From Micromonospora tarensis (GTDB lineage Bacteria > Actinomycetota > Actinomycetes > Mycobacteriales > Micromonosporaceae): a DNA stretch of 64,000 bases. Made by a program: the position numbers and the translations under genes. Location: contig NZ_JAEVHL010000001.1 of the NCBI RefSeq assembly GCF_016803395.1, positions 52,537-116,536 of the forward strand. Reading direction: 5' to 3'. This document shows, one piece after another, positions 26,248 to 35,914 of this stretch (its first letter is position 1; each line of letters begins with the position of its first letter). The notes beneath the pieces are model-generated. The model ran no database searches. It saw nothing but the letters and a program-made list of their open reading frames with translations, and was not told the origin of the DNA.

Positions 26248-28322
26248 CCAGCCCCGCCTCGCCGCTCGCCGGCCGGTCCGCGTTCTACCGCGACGACGAA
26301 CTGGTGATCCAGTCGCACCCTCTGCTGGCCGGCGCGGCCGTCCCTCGCTTCGGTGACACCGTCGGCTGGGACCTCAACGACGTGGTTCACAAAGCTCCCC
26401 ATCACCCCCGCTCAGCGCTCCGGGTGCTGCTGCACGACCTGCCCGGGCGCTGGAACCTGCTGGCGCGGGAACTGGCGATGCTCTGGCTCAACCCCGGCCA
26501 TCCCGCGGTGCTGGCCGCCGGCGTTCATCTGCGCACTGATCCGCTGTCGGCGATGACCGTCACCCAGCGCGTCGCCCAGCTGCGTCCGCTGGCCGCGTTC
26601 GGTGCCGAGCGTCGGCTGCCGGCCGATCTTTGCGAATGGAACGACGACGACCTCAAGGCCTACGTCGTCATCAGGCAGCAGACCTGCGAGCCGGGCACCA
26701 TCTGCAATGTTGTTCACGTCATCAAGGCCCTACACCGGCTACGCGCCGCATTGACCGGTGGTGGCCTGGCCGACGACCCCTGGCCCGGCCGCTCACCCAA
26801 CGCGGTGGCGAATCAGCCGATCGTCGCGCCGCTGCGGACCCCGGCGATCCCGCCGCAGACCTGGTTCCCGCTGATCCGCAACTGCTCGACCTACATCAAC
26901 GTGTTCGCCGCCGACATCGCGCGCGCCAGCGCCTACTGCGACGACCTGCAGACGCGGCTGGTCACCGACATCGGCGGCGACCAGCGCTTGAACGTCTGGC
27001 TCGCCGATCCCGCGACGACCGTGCCGATGCGCCGCGCCAGGCCTGGTGAAGGCGGCGGCAGTGTTGCCCACCTCAGCGTGATTGCCCGCATCATCGGTGT
27101 CGGGCCGACATTCTTCCGACCCGGCAAGCCGCATGGCCAGAGCCGCAGGGACGCCCTCGCCGGGCTGATCGCCGACGGCCGCTGCCATCCCGGCCTGCTG
27201 CCGGATCTGGCCATGGTGACCCGGCCGGACGGCAGCCGCGGGCCCTGGCACGACAGCTTGGGTCCTCGGCAGATCGCGATTGAACGGGTCATGCTGCGCA
27301 ACGCGTGTTTTGTGTTCACCGCGGCCCTGTCGATGATGCGCGAGTCGGAACTGCGCATGATCACCAAGGATGCGGTCGTCGACTACTACGGCTGCCCTGC
27401 GGTCAGGTCCGTCCGGCAGAAACTCGACCCGGACCTACCCGTCAAGCACTGGTGGATCACCGAGCCGGTCGCCCACGCGATCGCGCTGGCCGGCCAGCTG
27501 TCGCGCCACGGCGAGCTCACCTTCGCCTCCGTGACCGGCGCCCGGGCGGGCGAAGGGTTCGCCAGCATCGCCGCCATCGTCGACTTCATCAACCACATCA
27601 ACCGATGGCGGCATTTCAGCGGCCTCGAGGAAATCCCGGACGGCAAAGTCACCCCGCACATGTTCCGGCGCACCATGGCCATGCTCACCCGCGATTTCCC
27701 CGGCTCCGAGATCGCCGTCGGGATGCAGCTCAAACACGTCGCCACCCGGGCACTGGCGAATCGGGTCACCGGCAGCTACATGGACACCGACCCGTCCTGG
27801 GCCCAGCACCTCGACACCGCCATCAGCGACCGGCGCTTCGACCGACTCACCGAGCTGTTCAACGCCGACACCAGCGGCCAGCCTATCGGCTACGGCCCCG
27901 GCGCCGATCGCCTGCGTGAGGCGTTCTCCACGGTCCGCGCGCAGGCCGAACAGCTACGCGCCACCGGGCAAGCCCGCCGCGGCGACATCCGCGTCGAGCA
28001 CGACCTTCTACGCCGCACCCGCATCTCGATCCGCTTCGGCAAACTCAACCACTGCACCATGAACGACGACGACCCGGCTGGCGCGAAATGCCTCGAAGAC
28101 GCGATCACCCCGGCCGGGCACCGCGGGCCACTGCTGGACCGCTGCCAGCCCGCACGGTGCGCCAACAGCATCATCGCCACCGAACACATCCCGATCTGGA
28201 CCGCCGAACGATCTTCGCTGCACCGGCTGCTGGACTCCGGCACCCTCGCGGCCAACCATCGGCGCCGCATAGAGTCCGAGCTGACCGAGGTCGACCACGT
28301 CCTCACGCTCACCGGCCGATGA
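26244..28322 (+). CDS. Tyrosine recombinase 3 with C-terminal Cys cluster
   Basis: The largest member (692 residues), starting at the ATG that overlaps the previous stop (ATGA); longer frames upstream are shadows. Recombinase signatures: MMRESELRMI (Arg), HMFRRTMAML (HxxR), LKHVATRAL (the third-box His) and the Tyr in GSYMDTD. A C-terminal Cys/His region follows (NHCTMND, KCLED, RCQPARCANS). Compared with recombinase 2 it keeps the HxxR pair. It is translationally coupled to both neighbours, so the three are probably made as a complex. Confidence 0.8.
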   Translation: MTSPASPLAGRSAFYRDDELVIQSHPLLAGAAVPRFGDTVGWDLNDVVHKAPHHPRSALRVLLHDLPGRWNLLARELAMLWLNPGHPAVLAAGVHLRTDPLSAMTVTQRVAQLRPLAAFGAERRLPADLCEWNDDDLKAYVVIRQQTCEPGTICNVVHVIKALHRLRAALTGGGLADDPWPGRSPNAVANQPIVAPLRTPAIPPQTWFPLIRNCSTYINVFAADIARASAYCDDLQTRLVTDIGGDQRLNVWLADPATTVPMRRARPGEGGGSVAHLSVIARIIGVGPTFFRPGKPHGQSRRDALAGLIADGRCHPGLLPDLAMVTRPDGSRGPWHDSLGPRQIAIERVMLRNACFVFTAALSMMRESELRMITKDAVVDYYGCPAVRSVRQKLDPDLPVKHWWITEPVAHAIALAGQLSRHGELTFASVTGARAGEGFASIAAIVDFINHINRWRHFSGLEEIPDGKVTPHMFRRTMAMLTRDFPGSEIAVGMQLKHVATRALANRVTGSYMDTDPSWAQHLDTAISDRRFDRLTELFNADTSGQPIGYGPGADRLREAFSTVRAQAEQLRATGQARRGDIRVEHDLLRRTRISIRFGKLNHCTMNDDDPAGAKCLEDAITPAGHRGPLLDRCQPARCANSIIATEHIPIWTAERSSLHRLLDSGTLAANHRRRIESELTEVDHVLTLTGR

Positions 28323-28735
28323 GCGGATCCGTTTCCCCCGCCACCCGGCAGCGGCTGCTCGACGCAATGCAGCGCCTGCTCGCCGGCGCACCGAACCACA
28401 CCGACGGGCGGCTGACCAAGAACAACCTCTGCCGCGAGGCGCAGGTCAGCCGCGCCACCATGAACCGCGCGAGAGACATCTTGGCCGAGTGGGACACCCG
28501 GGTCAGCGACAGTCCAGCCGCAGTCACGGCCAGAAAATGCGACGACGAGCTGGACCGCCTACGCCGCGACCTGACGGCCAGCCGAACTCGATTCCGCGAG
28601 TTGCAGGACCAGCTCGACGCTGCGGCGACCGTCATCGCCGCCCTCGCCGCGGAGAACGCCGCGATGCGTCGGCAGGCCGCCGACTCCGCGATCCGCTCCG
28701 TCATCCCGCTGCAAGGCTTCAGGTCCTTGAGGTGA
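28319..28735 (+). CDS. Small HTH/coiled-coil protein (TnpC/DUF6262-like)
   Basis: The 138-residue protein begins at an ATG overlapping the third recombinase stop. Residues 1-60 include a helix-turn-helix-like segment (LTKNNLCREAQVSRATMNRA). Residues 65-120 are a coiled coil (LDRLRRDLTASRTRFRELQD, then VIAALAAENAAMRRQ). Size, position and coiled coil match TnpC of Tn554, which orients insertion, and the DUF6262 proteins found after actinobacterial recombinase pairs. The family assignment is from pattern memory. Confidence 0.65.
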   Translation: MSGSVSPATRQRLLDAMQRLLAGAPNHTDGRLTKNNLCREAQVSRATMNRARDILAEWDTRVSDSPAAVTARKCDDELDRLRRDLTASRTRFRELQDQLDAAATVIAALAAENAAMRRQAADSAIRSVIPLQGFRSLR

Positions 28736-28793
28736 GCCCGTTACGCCCAGGTCGCCCACCGATCATGACATGCCGCTGCCGAACCTCGATTCT

Positions 28794-28809
28794 CCGCTTG
28801 GTTAAGCGG
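28794..28809. terminator. Hairpin between convergent genes
   Basis: CCGCTT, loop GGTT, AAGCGG, 59 bases after the recombinase module and 39 before the end of the convergent phosphotransferase gene. A six-base stem without a T-run; a weak candidate for a bidirectional terminator. Confidence 0.25.
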
Positions 28810-28847
28810 TGACGATGAGGTCCAGGCCGCGCCCGGGCCGCCTTGGC

Positions 28848-29810
28848 TCAGCCCAGCGCGTCCATCAGGGCGCTGACATAGGCATCCAGCCGCTCCTCCA
28901 CGGCTCGCGTCGTCAGCTCCGTCCTCCCCGCCTCCCGCCATGGCTGCGCCACCACCTGCACCTCCTCTGAGCACGCCAGCGCGTCCCGCACCTGCCAGTA
29001 CAGCCGCTCGCTCGCGGCCGCGGCCAGCACCCCGCCGGCCTCCTCATACGCCTGAGCGAACCGCAGACCCCACGCCGGGCCGTGCAGCAGCGCGAGATTG
29101 GTGCAGCAGTGCGCCACATCGAGATCCGCCGGGCCCCAAGAGGTCGCTGCCCAGTCGACGACGCCGGTGATCCGAGCACCTGCCGCCCTTCGGGGAGGCA
29201 GGTCGAATAACACGTTGCCCGGTTGAAAGTCCCGGTGCAGGAATCGTCCTTCATAGGCCGGCGCGGGCCTGCGGATCACGTCGATCGCCGCGGCCCACGC
29301 CGCCGCGTCGGCGCCCTTCGGAGTCACGACGGTCTCGGCGGTCGTCAACGCCACATACTCTCGGGGCCGCTCGGCGGGCCGCACCGCGTGGATCGCCACG
29401 AGTTGACGGGCCAGCAGAGGAACGCGCGTCTCCAATCCCTCGTCATCGAGGACCGTCCGGCCGGCCAGGTGTGTCATCAGTAGCGATGGATACTCGCAAT
29501 GCACGGCGGTCGGATCGACCGCGACCAGCTCAGGAGCCGGCACGCCGGTCCCCATGAGCAGGGACAGGGCGTCGGCCTCCCGGTGCAGCCAGTCCTCGGC
29601 GTGTCCCACATAGAAAGGGTCTACGAAGCTCCGTAGCACCAGCTCACGGGTGCTTCCGTCCCGCATGCTGATGGTCAGCCTCCGCATTTCGGCAGTGATG
29701 CCACCGTGCAGCGCCTCGGTCCTGACAATCCGTTCGCCGACCTCCAGGTGCCGACTCACCCAAGCCAGCGTTAACGGCAGGACAGCCGCCGCCTCATCGT
29801 GGTTGATCAC
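28848..29810 (-). CDS. Aminoglycoside phosphotransferase (APH)-family kinase-like protein
   Basis: A 320-residue protein of the APH fold. The catalytic loop FLHRDFQPGNVLF (HxDxxxxN) lies near residues 191-203 and the metal-binding GVVDWA near 220. An N-terminal nucleotide-binding lobe with ELVLRSF and a helix containing E84-type residues (LHREADALSLL) precede them. Such proteins phosphorylate aminoglycosides, macrolides, homoserine or other small hydroxyl compounds; the substrate cannot be read from sequence. It is convergent with the recombinase module and monocistronic. Confidence 0.8.
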   Translation of the reverse strand: MINHDEAAAVLPLTLAWVSRHLEVGERIVRTEALHGGITAEMRRLTISMRDGSTRELVLRSFVDPFYVGHAEDWLHREADALSLLMGTGVPAPELVAVDPTAVHCEYPSLLMTHLAGRTVLDDEGLETRVPLLARQLVAIHAVRPAERPREYVALTTAETVVTPKGADAAAWAAAIDVIRRPAPAYEGRFLHRDFQPGNVLFDLPPRRAAGARITGVVDWAATSWGPADLDVAHCCTNLALLHGPAWGLRFAQAYEEAGGVLAAAASERLYWQVRDALACSEEVQVVAQPWREAGRTELTTRAVEERLDAYVSALMDALG

Positions 29811-30357
29811 CCTGCCACCTCATCATCCGGAGGGCGGCACGTGCGAAGTTTTTACGCGGAAGAGCTCCGACAGTCGCTGCACAGCAGGATCATTCACCAG
29901 CAGCACCGAGTATCCCGGCAGGACCTGAACGACTCCAATCACCGCGAACCCGCCTCCAGCCCTGGAGCACTGTCGGATCTCACCGCCGGCGCCATGCTCG
30001 TCCTGCTCCAACTCGCCACCGCCAATGAAGGCCTCGCCACCGGCTTCTACAGCCCCGCGCGACCCGACGATCTCCGCGCTCGCCACCTGTCCGCGTACGC
30101 CTCGAACTGCAGAGCCGCGTACGCCATGAAGTACACAGCAGCCATTGACGTCGGTACGTCCGCGAGGGCAGGCCGCGAGCATTCGTCGACTACGCTAAGT
30201 CACCGCAAGCGGGGACGGCGGTGCCCGGATCTGCCGATGAGCGCGCATTCGATCATGCCGAGAAAAGTGCGCAGCAGCCGACGAGGGGGCCGGCTCTGGT
30301 CTGGCAGAATGCTGCCAGCAGCCAACAGGTGATCACGGACCGGGTGAAGGGTCGCGC
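29811..30357. other. Intergenic region with a possible nitroreductase remnant
   Basis: No intact gene. A + strand frame through about 29960-30130 reads LSDLTAGAMLVLLQLATANE and then GLATGFYSP, which resembles the conserved helix of actinobacterial nitroreductase-like proteins, but the rest does not. This may be a decayed fragment. The promoter and GAAGGG ribosome binding site of the HNH-NACHT gene lie at the right end. Confidence 0.35.
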
Positions 30358-33300
30358 GTGGGGATTTCGGTCAGGACACGAAAGCTCTTGTGGGGACGTG
30401 CCCACAATCGATGCGCCTTTCCGCAGTGTCGGCAGGAACTAACGACCGACCAGATCGACGCCCACACCGGGGAGACTTTTGCGACCGTCGTTGGCGAGGA
30501 GGCGCACATCCGGTCGTCACGTTCCGACGGCCCTCGACATAAGCCTGACTTCGCGAACGTCGACGAGTACGAGAACCTGATCTTGCTGTGCCCTGTCCAC
30601 CACACGATGGTCGACGCCGACGGCGGCCGTGGGTACGATGTCGAAACTCTCGTAAAAATGCGCCGGGCGCATGAGCGCCAGGAGCAGCGTACCGAGCACA
30701 TCGAGCGAACTGTTCGAGCATACGTCGGCGACCAGTACGCAGCCGACGACAGGGTTCTCTTCGAACAAGCTGAGCTGCGCGGCCCAAGCGTCGACGCGAT
30801 GTTCGTTGACGTTCCGTTCGGATGCCGCCTCGACGCTGCACCGGCTGAACTGATGGCACGCATCGCAGCCAGTCATCCAGGGGACATCACGCCCATCGAG
30901 GGCTACGTCGTCACAGGTGCAGCCCAAGCACTTCTCCATCCAGAGTGGACGGGCAACGCTCTCCTGGTAGGTGGTCCCGGAGCGGGCAAGTCCACCCTCC
31001 TGCAGTACATCTGCCAGTTCCACCGTGCACGGATACTTGGCCGTGACACTTACACGGGCGGCGACCAGCAGCTTAAGCCAGTCACTGAACATATCAGAAC
31101 ACCGATTCGCATCGATCTGAGGCGCTATGTGGATTGGGCCTCATCCCGGCTGAATCCACGCGCGGCCGAGGAAGCGAGAGCGCGGCGGCAAAGTGCCTCA
31201 CAGCGCGAACTCCCCAGTCTCGAAGAATACATCGCTCATCATATTAAGCAACATAGCGGTGGCCAAGGTTTCAGCCTTGAAGACCTCGGCGTGTTGGTGG
31301 CCACACAGCCTGTGCTTCTGGCTTTTGACGGCCTCGATGAAGTGGCCAACCTGAAAGACCGAGCCCTGGTAAGTGAGGCGATTGTCGGCACTCATGACCG
31401 GCTGAGCACATTCGCTTATAATCTTGTCATCGTATCGGCAACTCGTCCAGGAGCGACGACAGCCAGCCTGTGGTCGTCGCAGAGTTTTCCGATTTTCTAC
31501 CTACAGCGCCTCACCTACGGCCTCCGGTTGCAGTATCTGCAGAAATGGAGCTCGGTTGCGCGCTTAACGCATGAATCGGCCGAAAAGCTTCAACGAGTTT
31601 TCCTCGACAACCAGCATGTGCCACACATCCGGGAACTCGCCTCTTATCCCATGCAGATGGCCATCCTGCTCCATCTGCTGCATCGACGTCAACTCCTGCC
31701 ACAACAGCGTACCGAGTTGTACCGCGAATATCTCAAGACTTTCCTCGACCGCGAGCAGACCGAAGAAAAAGAACCGCTACTCTCGGAAGAGCGCAAAGTT
31801 ATCGAAGATATCCATGCTTTTCTCGGCTGGCATCTTCAATCGCAAGCCGAGGAAGGGATTGGGGCAGGCTCGATCAGCCGGCGGCAAATACAGGAGCTCG
31901 TTCACGACCGCCTGGAGGGTCGTGAAGGTGGACAAGAGCTCGCGAAGGCCCTTTTCTCGGCTATCTCGTCGCGTGTGCTATGTCTCGTCGAGCGAGAGAC
32001 CAATCAGTTTGAATTTGAGGTTCAGTCTCTGCGCGAATACTTCGCGGCTCTGTACATTTTTGACAACGCCCCACCCAGAGGTCGAGGAAATTCACGTGAC
32101 GACTGCCTCAATGCCCTTCTTGAGCGGCCATACTGGTCGAACGTATGCCGGTTCTTCGTTGGCATGTTCTCAGGCGTGGAAGTCCGTGGCATCCGGCATA
32201 ATCTGCGCGGATTGAGCACGAAGCAATTATTGCGAGTACATCCGCTACTCCGCTCCACGGCGACGCTTCTTCTTGATGACCGAACCTTTCAGGGGCAGCC
32301 AGATGAGCCAATCCAGGAGATCGTAGACTTCGTCTTGGACGGCCCAGGCGTGGTCCTGGCCGAGGACGGCCTTCTCGAAGCCTCCGGCACTCCGCTCGCG
32401 CTCAGTGGTGGGGCCGGACGTAAGCAAGCGGTCCGACACCTTCAACAAAGACTGTGTGAGGACAATCCGGCACCTCTGCGTATGCTTCTCGCGGAGAGCC
32501 TTTATCGCCACGCGCAACCGGATGACGGCATTGCCACGTGGTGGTGGAACCTGTTCACGCCATCGCAGTCATGGCTTGAGACTGCGGCGACGCTAACCGT
32601 GCTCGGCGGATTGAACGCGCAACAGACGGCTAAACTCGTCGAAGTCCTGCCACGCTTGAATCTCTCGACAGGCTGGATCAGCGAACTGCTGGTCAAGGGC
32701 GGTTATGACGGGCTGGCCGAGAGCGTCCTCAGAGCCTGCGTGGCTGACATCAACGACGGCGCGGCGGAGCTAGTAAGGCCGCCCGAGCCAACGAATCCCC
32801 TAGGTCTGCTACTCGAATGTGCGATTGCCTGCAGCGATCAGGGACCTCACGAATCGACGCAGAAGACATCTGGCTCAAAAGGCCTGCGGACCAGCGCTCG
32901 CCGACGCCGCAGGGGCTCCACCAGCACGAATTCCATCACGCTCATCGAGGAGCTACGCCAGAGCCCAGGATCCATCGAAAACTACCGTGGCTGGTACCAT
33001 CGTCTCGCCAAAATTGCCAATTTCTGGGGCGATGGTTGGGTTCTTCGACAAGCAGTAGGGGCCGTCCCGCCCGGTGTTGACTTATCCGCGATCGCAACGG
33101 ACGAGCGCACCGAACACCTTTTGGCCAGTATCGTCGAGACTGAGGGCCAAGCCCGCGCGCGCAAGAGCGACGTCGTTTGGTGGAGAAACCGTCTGCACAC
33201 AGCAAAGACGAACATCGACCTCCATTACAGTATATTTTCTTTACTGACGGTCGCGCGCTCTAATGTGCTAATCGAACTTGTTGGCGAGCTCAACACGGCG

Positions 33301-33813
33301 GCCAATCAACTTGAGCCAAAGTATCTGAGATTGCTTGAGAAGGCGCTGAAGACGTCCGGTAGGCGGCTCGGTGGATCAGCACTGGTCATTCAGGACCAAC
33401 TTAGACGTAATCTCGTCAACTACTCTCCGCGTTCACTCTGGCTACTTCGGCCGATGGTGACTCACAGCAGTGTCGAGCAGATAGACAAGAAGCTCGTCGC
33501 AAAGTACAGCGAGTTACTAGAAACCGGTGCTGGCGACATGCGGTCGTTGCTCCGGATAGTAGGCCCCGAAAAGACGGTGAAGATCGATGCTCTTCGCGGC
33601 ACGAGGACGATAGTCCCCACAGGGGGATGGGCCAGTGATGTCAAGCTCGGCGCTATCGCAGCGCCCAAGGCAGCGGAAATTTTGCGCTCTCCCTATGATT
33701 GGCCGCCGGACGTTGTGCAGCGCGCGGTCGAGTATTTCGCGGAAAAAATGGCGTCCGTCGAGCCAATCTCCTCACTAGCCGAACGCAATAACTGGTTCCA
33801 GGATATTGCATAA
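30358..33813 (+). CDS. HNH endonuclease-NACHT NTPase fusion (NLR-like defence protein)
   Basis: A 1151-residue multidomain protein. Residues 1-110 form an HNH-type nuclease: RCAFPQC, then VGEEAHI, NLILLCPVHHTMVD, giving paired cysteines and the H...N...H motif. A NACHT NTPase follows: Walker A LLVGGPGAGKSTLL (about 203-216), Walker B-like VLLAFDGLDEVANL (about 317-330), then a helical region with ELYREYLKTFLDRE. The C-terminal 600 residues are helical and unlike any repeat I can name; in bNACHT/Avs-type systems such tails sense phage products and the N-terminal nuclease is the effector. GTG start at 30358 with AAGGG upstream. The codons are visibly less GC-rich than neighbours, a sign of separate acquisition. 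Standalone gene. Confidence 0.85.
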   Translation: MGISVRTRKLLWGRAHNRCAFPQCRQELTTDQIDAHTGETFATVVGEEAHIRSSRSDGPRHKPDFANVDEYENLILLCPVHHTMVDADGGRGYDVETLVKMRRAHERQEQRTEHIERTVRAYVGDQYAADDRVLFEQAELRGPSVDAMFVDVPFGCRLDAAPAELMARIAASHPGDITPIEGYVVTGAAQALLHPEWTGNALLVGGPGAGKSTLLQYICQFHRARILGRDTYTGGDQQLKPVTEHIRTPIRIDLRRYVDWASSRLNPRAAEEARARRQSASQRELPSLEEYIAHHIKQHSGGQGFSLEDLGVLVATQPVLLAFDGLDEVANLKDRALVSEAIVGTHDRLSTFAYNLVIVSATRPGATTASLWSSQSFPIFYLQRLTYGLRLQYLQKWSSVARLTHESAEKLQRVFLDNQHVPHIRELASYPMQMAILLHLLHRRQLLPQQRTELYREYLKTFLDREQTEEKEPLLSEERKVIEDIHAFLGWHLQSQAEEGIGAGSISRRQIQELVHDRLEGREGGQELAKALFSAISSRVLCLVERETNQFEFEVQSLREYFAALYIFDNAPPRGRGNSRDDCLNALLERPYWSNVCRFFVGMFSGVEVRGIRHNLRGLSTKQLLRVHPLLRSTATLLLDDRTFQGQPDEPIQEIVDFVLDGPGVVLAEDGLLEASGTPLALSGGAGRKQAVRHLQQRLCEDNPAPLRMLLAESLYRHAQPDDGIATWWWNLFTPSQSWLETAATLTVLGGLNAQQTAKLVEVLPRLNLSTGWISELLVKGGYDGLAESVLRACVADINDGAAELVRPPEPTNPLGLLLECAIACSDQGPHESTQKTSGSKGLRTSARRRRRGSTSTNSITLIEELRQSPGSIENYRGWYHRLAKIANFWGDGWVLRQAVGAVPPGVDLSAIATDERTEHLLASIVETEGQARARKSDVVWWRNRLHTAKTNIDLHYSIFSLLTVARSNVLIELVGELNTAANQLEPKYLRLLEKALKTSGRRLGGSALVIQDQLRRNLVNYSPRSLWLLRPMVTHSSVEQIDKKLVAKYSELLETGAGDMRSLLRIVGPEKTVKIDALRGTRTIVPTGGWASDVKLGAIAAPKAAEILRSPYDWPPDVVQRAVEYFAEKMASVEPISSLAERNNWFQDIA

Positions 33814-34024
33814 GATCAGTAGGTCGACCCAAATCGCCACCTGAAGATGCGGCTCCGTCAGAGAGGCTACCGGAACCTGTCTCGATGGTCTTTGCGGTCA
33901 AGCCCACGCGCACAACTGCCGCCATCCGCGCCTGATCAGTGAGAGTTCACCGTAACGCCGAGTTGCTCCGCGTGGTTGCAGACCTTGTCCCATCAGTTGC
34001 TCGGGCATCGGCTCGCTCTCACGG

Positions 34025-34501
34025 TTGAGCCGGGCCTCTATCGTGAGAAGCGTGTTCGATGACTTCGGCAATCTCGGCGACGGCGTTGGTGGTTTCGCGA
34101 CGACAGTGCTTGCGGTGTTCGCTTTCATGGGCGGTAAGTCCGCACTCAGTGACTGGCGGGATCGCCAGCAGGCCGAAAAGCGGCGGGCCGATGAGCAGGC
34201 CCTCCAGATCCGTCTGGACCGGGAGCGCCATCACTACGGCTGGAGGAAGGGAATGCACGCGGTGTACGGCGTGTCCAACGTGACCGATCCCGAGGAGATG
34301 GCTCGGGCAGTCGAGGGACTGACCAGCGGCGGACCGTGTGAGTACGCCATCATCCGAGTCGAGCAGTCCGTCAACCGGGCCAACAGCCTACGTCAGTGGA
34401 TCAACAACGACGGGCACCTTGCATGTCCGCCGACTGACGCCGAGTACGAGGTGCTCGCGGCCACACGTCTACGGGCCCGGAATGAGTCTGCCAGCGGGTG
34501 A
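34025..34501 (+). CDS. Small membrane-anchored hypothetical protein
   Basis: A 158-residue protein with one likely membrane segment near the N-terminus (GGFATTVLAVFAFMGG), then a charged coiled-coil stretch (DRQQAEKRRADEQALQIRLD) and a soluble C-terminal domain. No family was recognised. The first codon is TTG and weak; the GTG or ATG just downstream may be the true start. It follows the HNH-NACHT gene by 211 bases and could be an accessory gene. Confidence 0.45.
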   Translation: MSRASIVRSVFDDFGNLGDGVGGFATTVLAVFAFMGGKSALSDWRDRQQAEKRRADEQALQIRLDRERHHYGWRKGMHAVYGVSNVTDPEEMARAVEGLTSGGPCEYAIIRVEQSVNRANSLRQWINNDGHLACPPTDAEYEVLAATRLRARNESASG

Positions 34502-34866
34502 CGCGCCAACATGATCAGCCGCACGCTCATGCCGCGATTCGGGCGACGGCCCGCGTCCACCGGTTACTCATCGTGAGTGGCGGAGGTAGGTCGCCAGGGC
34601 CGCCGCCGTCGCGGCGTATGGAGCGCTTAGCGTCTCGGACCTCTGCACATTGGCGTAGCCGCATCTGCACTGGAACCCGTACGCCGACACCATCGTCGCC
34701 AGCCCACCCACCGACACGGCACTCACCGGCATCATGACGCTCGGCCACGCTGCCGAAGACCCAGCAGTGGCCAACGCCCACCTTGCTAAACGGCGGCGAC
34801 CCACCGATCTGGTCACCTGGATGCGCTAGGCAAAACCCACCCCGTGTCTCACGAGACATCCCCAGT
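34502..34866. other. Gap with small open-frame remnant
   Basis: A + strand frame at 34659-34829 (57 codons, no start) reads WNPYADTIVASPPTDTALTG and MTLGHAAEDPAVANAHLAKR, which looks like the decayed 3' end of a gene. I cannot name the family. It directly abuts the truncated ligase that follows. Confidence 0.35.
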
Positions 34867-35814
34867 CTGGAGAAGGACGGGTTCCGGGCGGTGGTCTGGC
34901 GCGCTGCCGGTGGCGTTCGGATTCAGTCACGTCAAGGTGTTGATCTCACCCGGTTCTTCCCCGATCTGGTGTCCCCGCTGGCGGATGCGTTGCCGGCTAG
35001 GACGGTGCTGGACGGGGAGCTGCTGGTCTGGGACACCCGGCGTGGCCGGTCCAGTTTTTCGCTGCTGCAGCGTCGGCTGACGGCCGGCCACCGGCTGCCG
35101 GAGATCGTCCGGAAGCACCCGGCTCATCTCGTCGCGTTTGACCTGCTCCGCGACGGGCGTGGCGTCGAATTACTTGCTCAGCCGCTGGCGACGCGCCGGA
35201 CGAAACTGGAGCAGCTGCTGCGCGGCGCGCCTGCGCAAATCGCCGTCTGCCCGCAGACCCAGGACCGGGAAGTTGCGCTGGGGTGGCTGGGCGAGCTCGG
35301 CGTCGCCGGAGTGGAGGGCCTCGTGATTAAGCCCGCCGCCAGTTTGTATCGCCCTGCCGCTGGGTTGTGGGTGAAGGTCCGCGCTCGTGACACCGCGGAA
35401 TTCGTCATCGGTGGGGTGACCGGTGCCCTCGATCGGCCGGTGACGTTGCTGCTCGGCCGCTTCGACGAGCGCGGGACTTTCCGTTTCGTCGGCCAGACGC
35501 ACCCGGTAAAGACCGAGGATCGTCAGGATGTGGCCCGCGCGCTGCGCGGCCTGCCGTTCCGCGGGCCCGACGCCGGCCACCCGTGGCCGTGTCCGCTGCC
35601 GGCCGCGTGGACCGGCAACTTCGCCGAGCGGCAGCCGGTGGCGTTCATCCCGGTAGAGCCGACCCTGGTCGCCGAGGTGGAAGTCGACACTGCGCTCGAC
35701 GGCCCGTTCGGTCGAGTTCGGCACCGTGGCCGCCTGGTCCGAGTCCGGCTTGATCTTCATCCGCAGGACGTCACCATCACCCGGCGTTCTCCAGCGGGGT
35801 GCCGCCGAAGATGA
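34783..35814 (+). pseudogene. ATP-dependent DNA ligase, N-terminally truncated with altered motif I
   Basis: From about 34867 the sequence follows ATP-dependent DNA ligases: DGFRAVVWR, SRQGVDLTRFFPDL, VLDGELLVWD (motif III), HLVAFDLLRDG, VEGLVIKP (motif IV), WVKVRARDTAEFVIGGVTG (motif V), and an OB domain to the end. The nucleotidyl-accepting lysine motif, normally KxDGxR, reads EKDGFR, so the lysine is one position off and everything upstream is unrelated. That suggests a 5' truncation with loss of activity. The nominal start at 34783 is a TTG in non-homologous DNA. Confidence 0.65.
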
Positions 35815-35914
35815 TGGTCGGGATGGAACTGCAACCGCGTCGGAGGGCCCGCCGATCGCGCGCCCAACCCGCGAGCAGTCCTGTCGGCTCGCGCGTGCGT
35901 GACCGCATAGCCGC

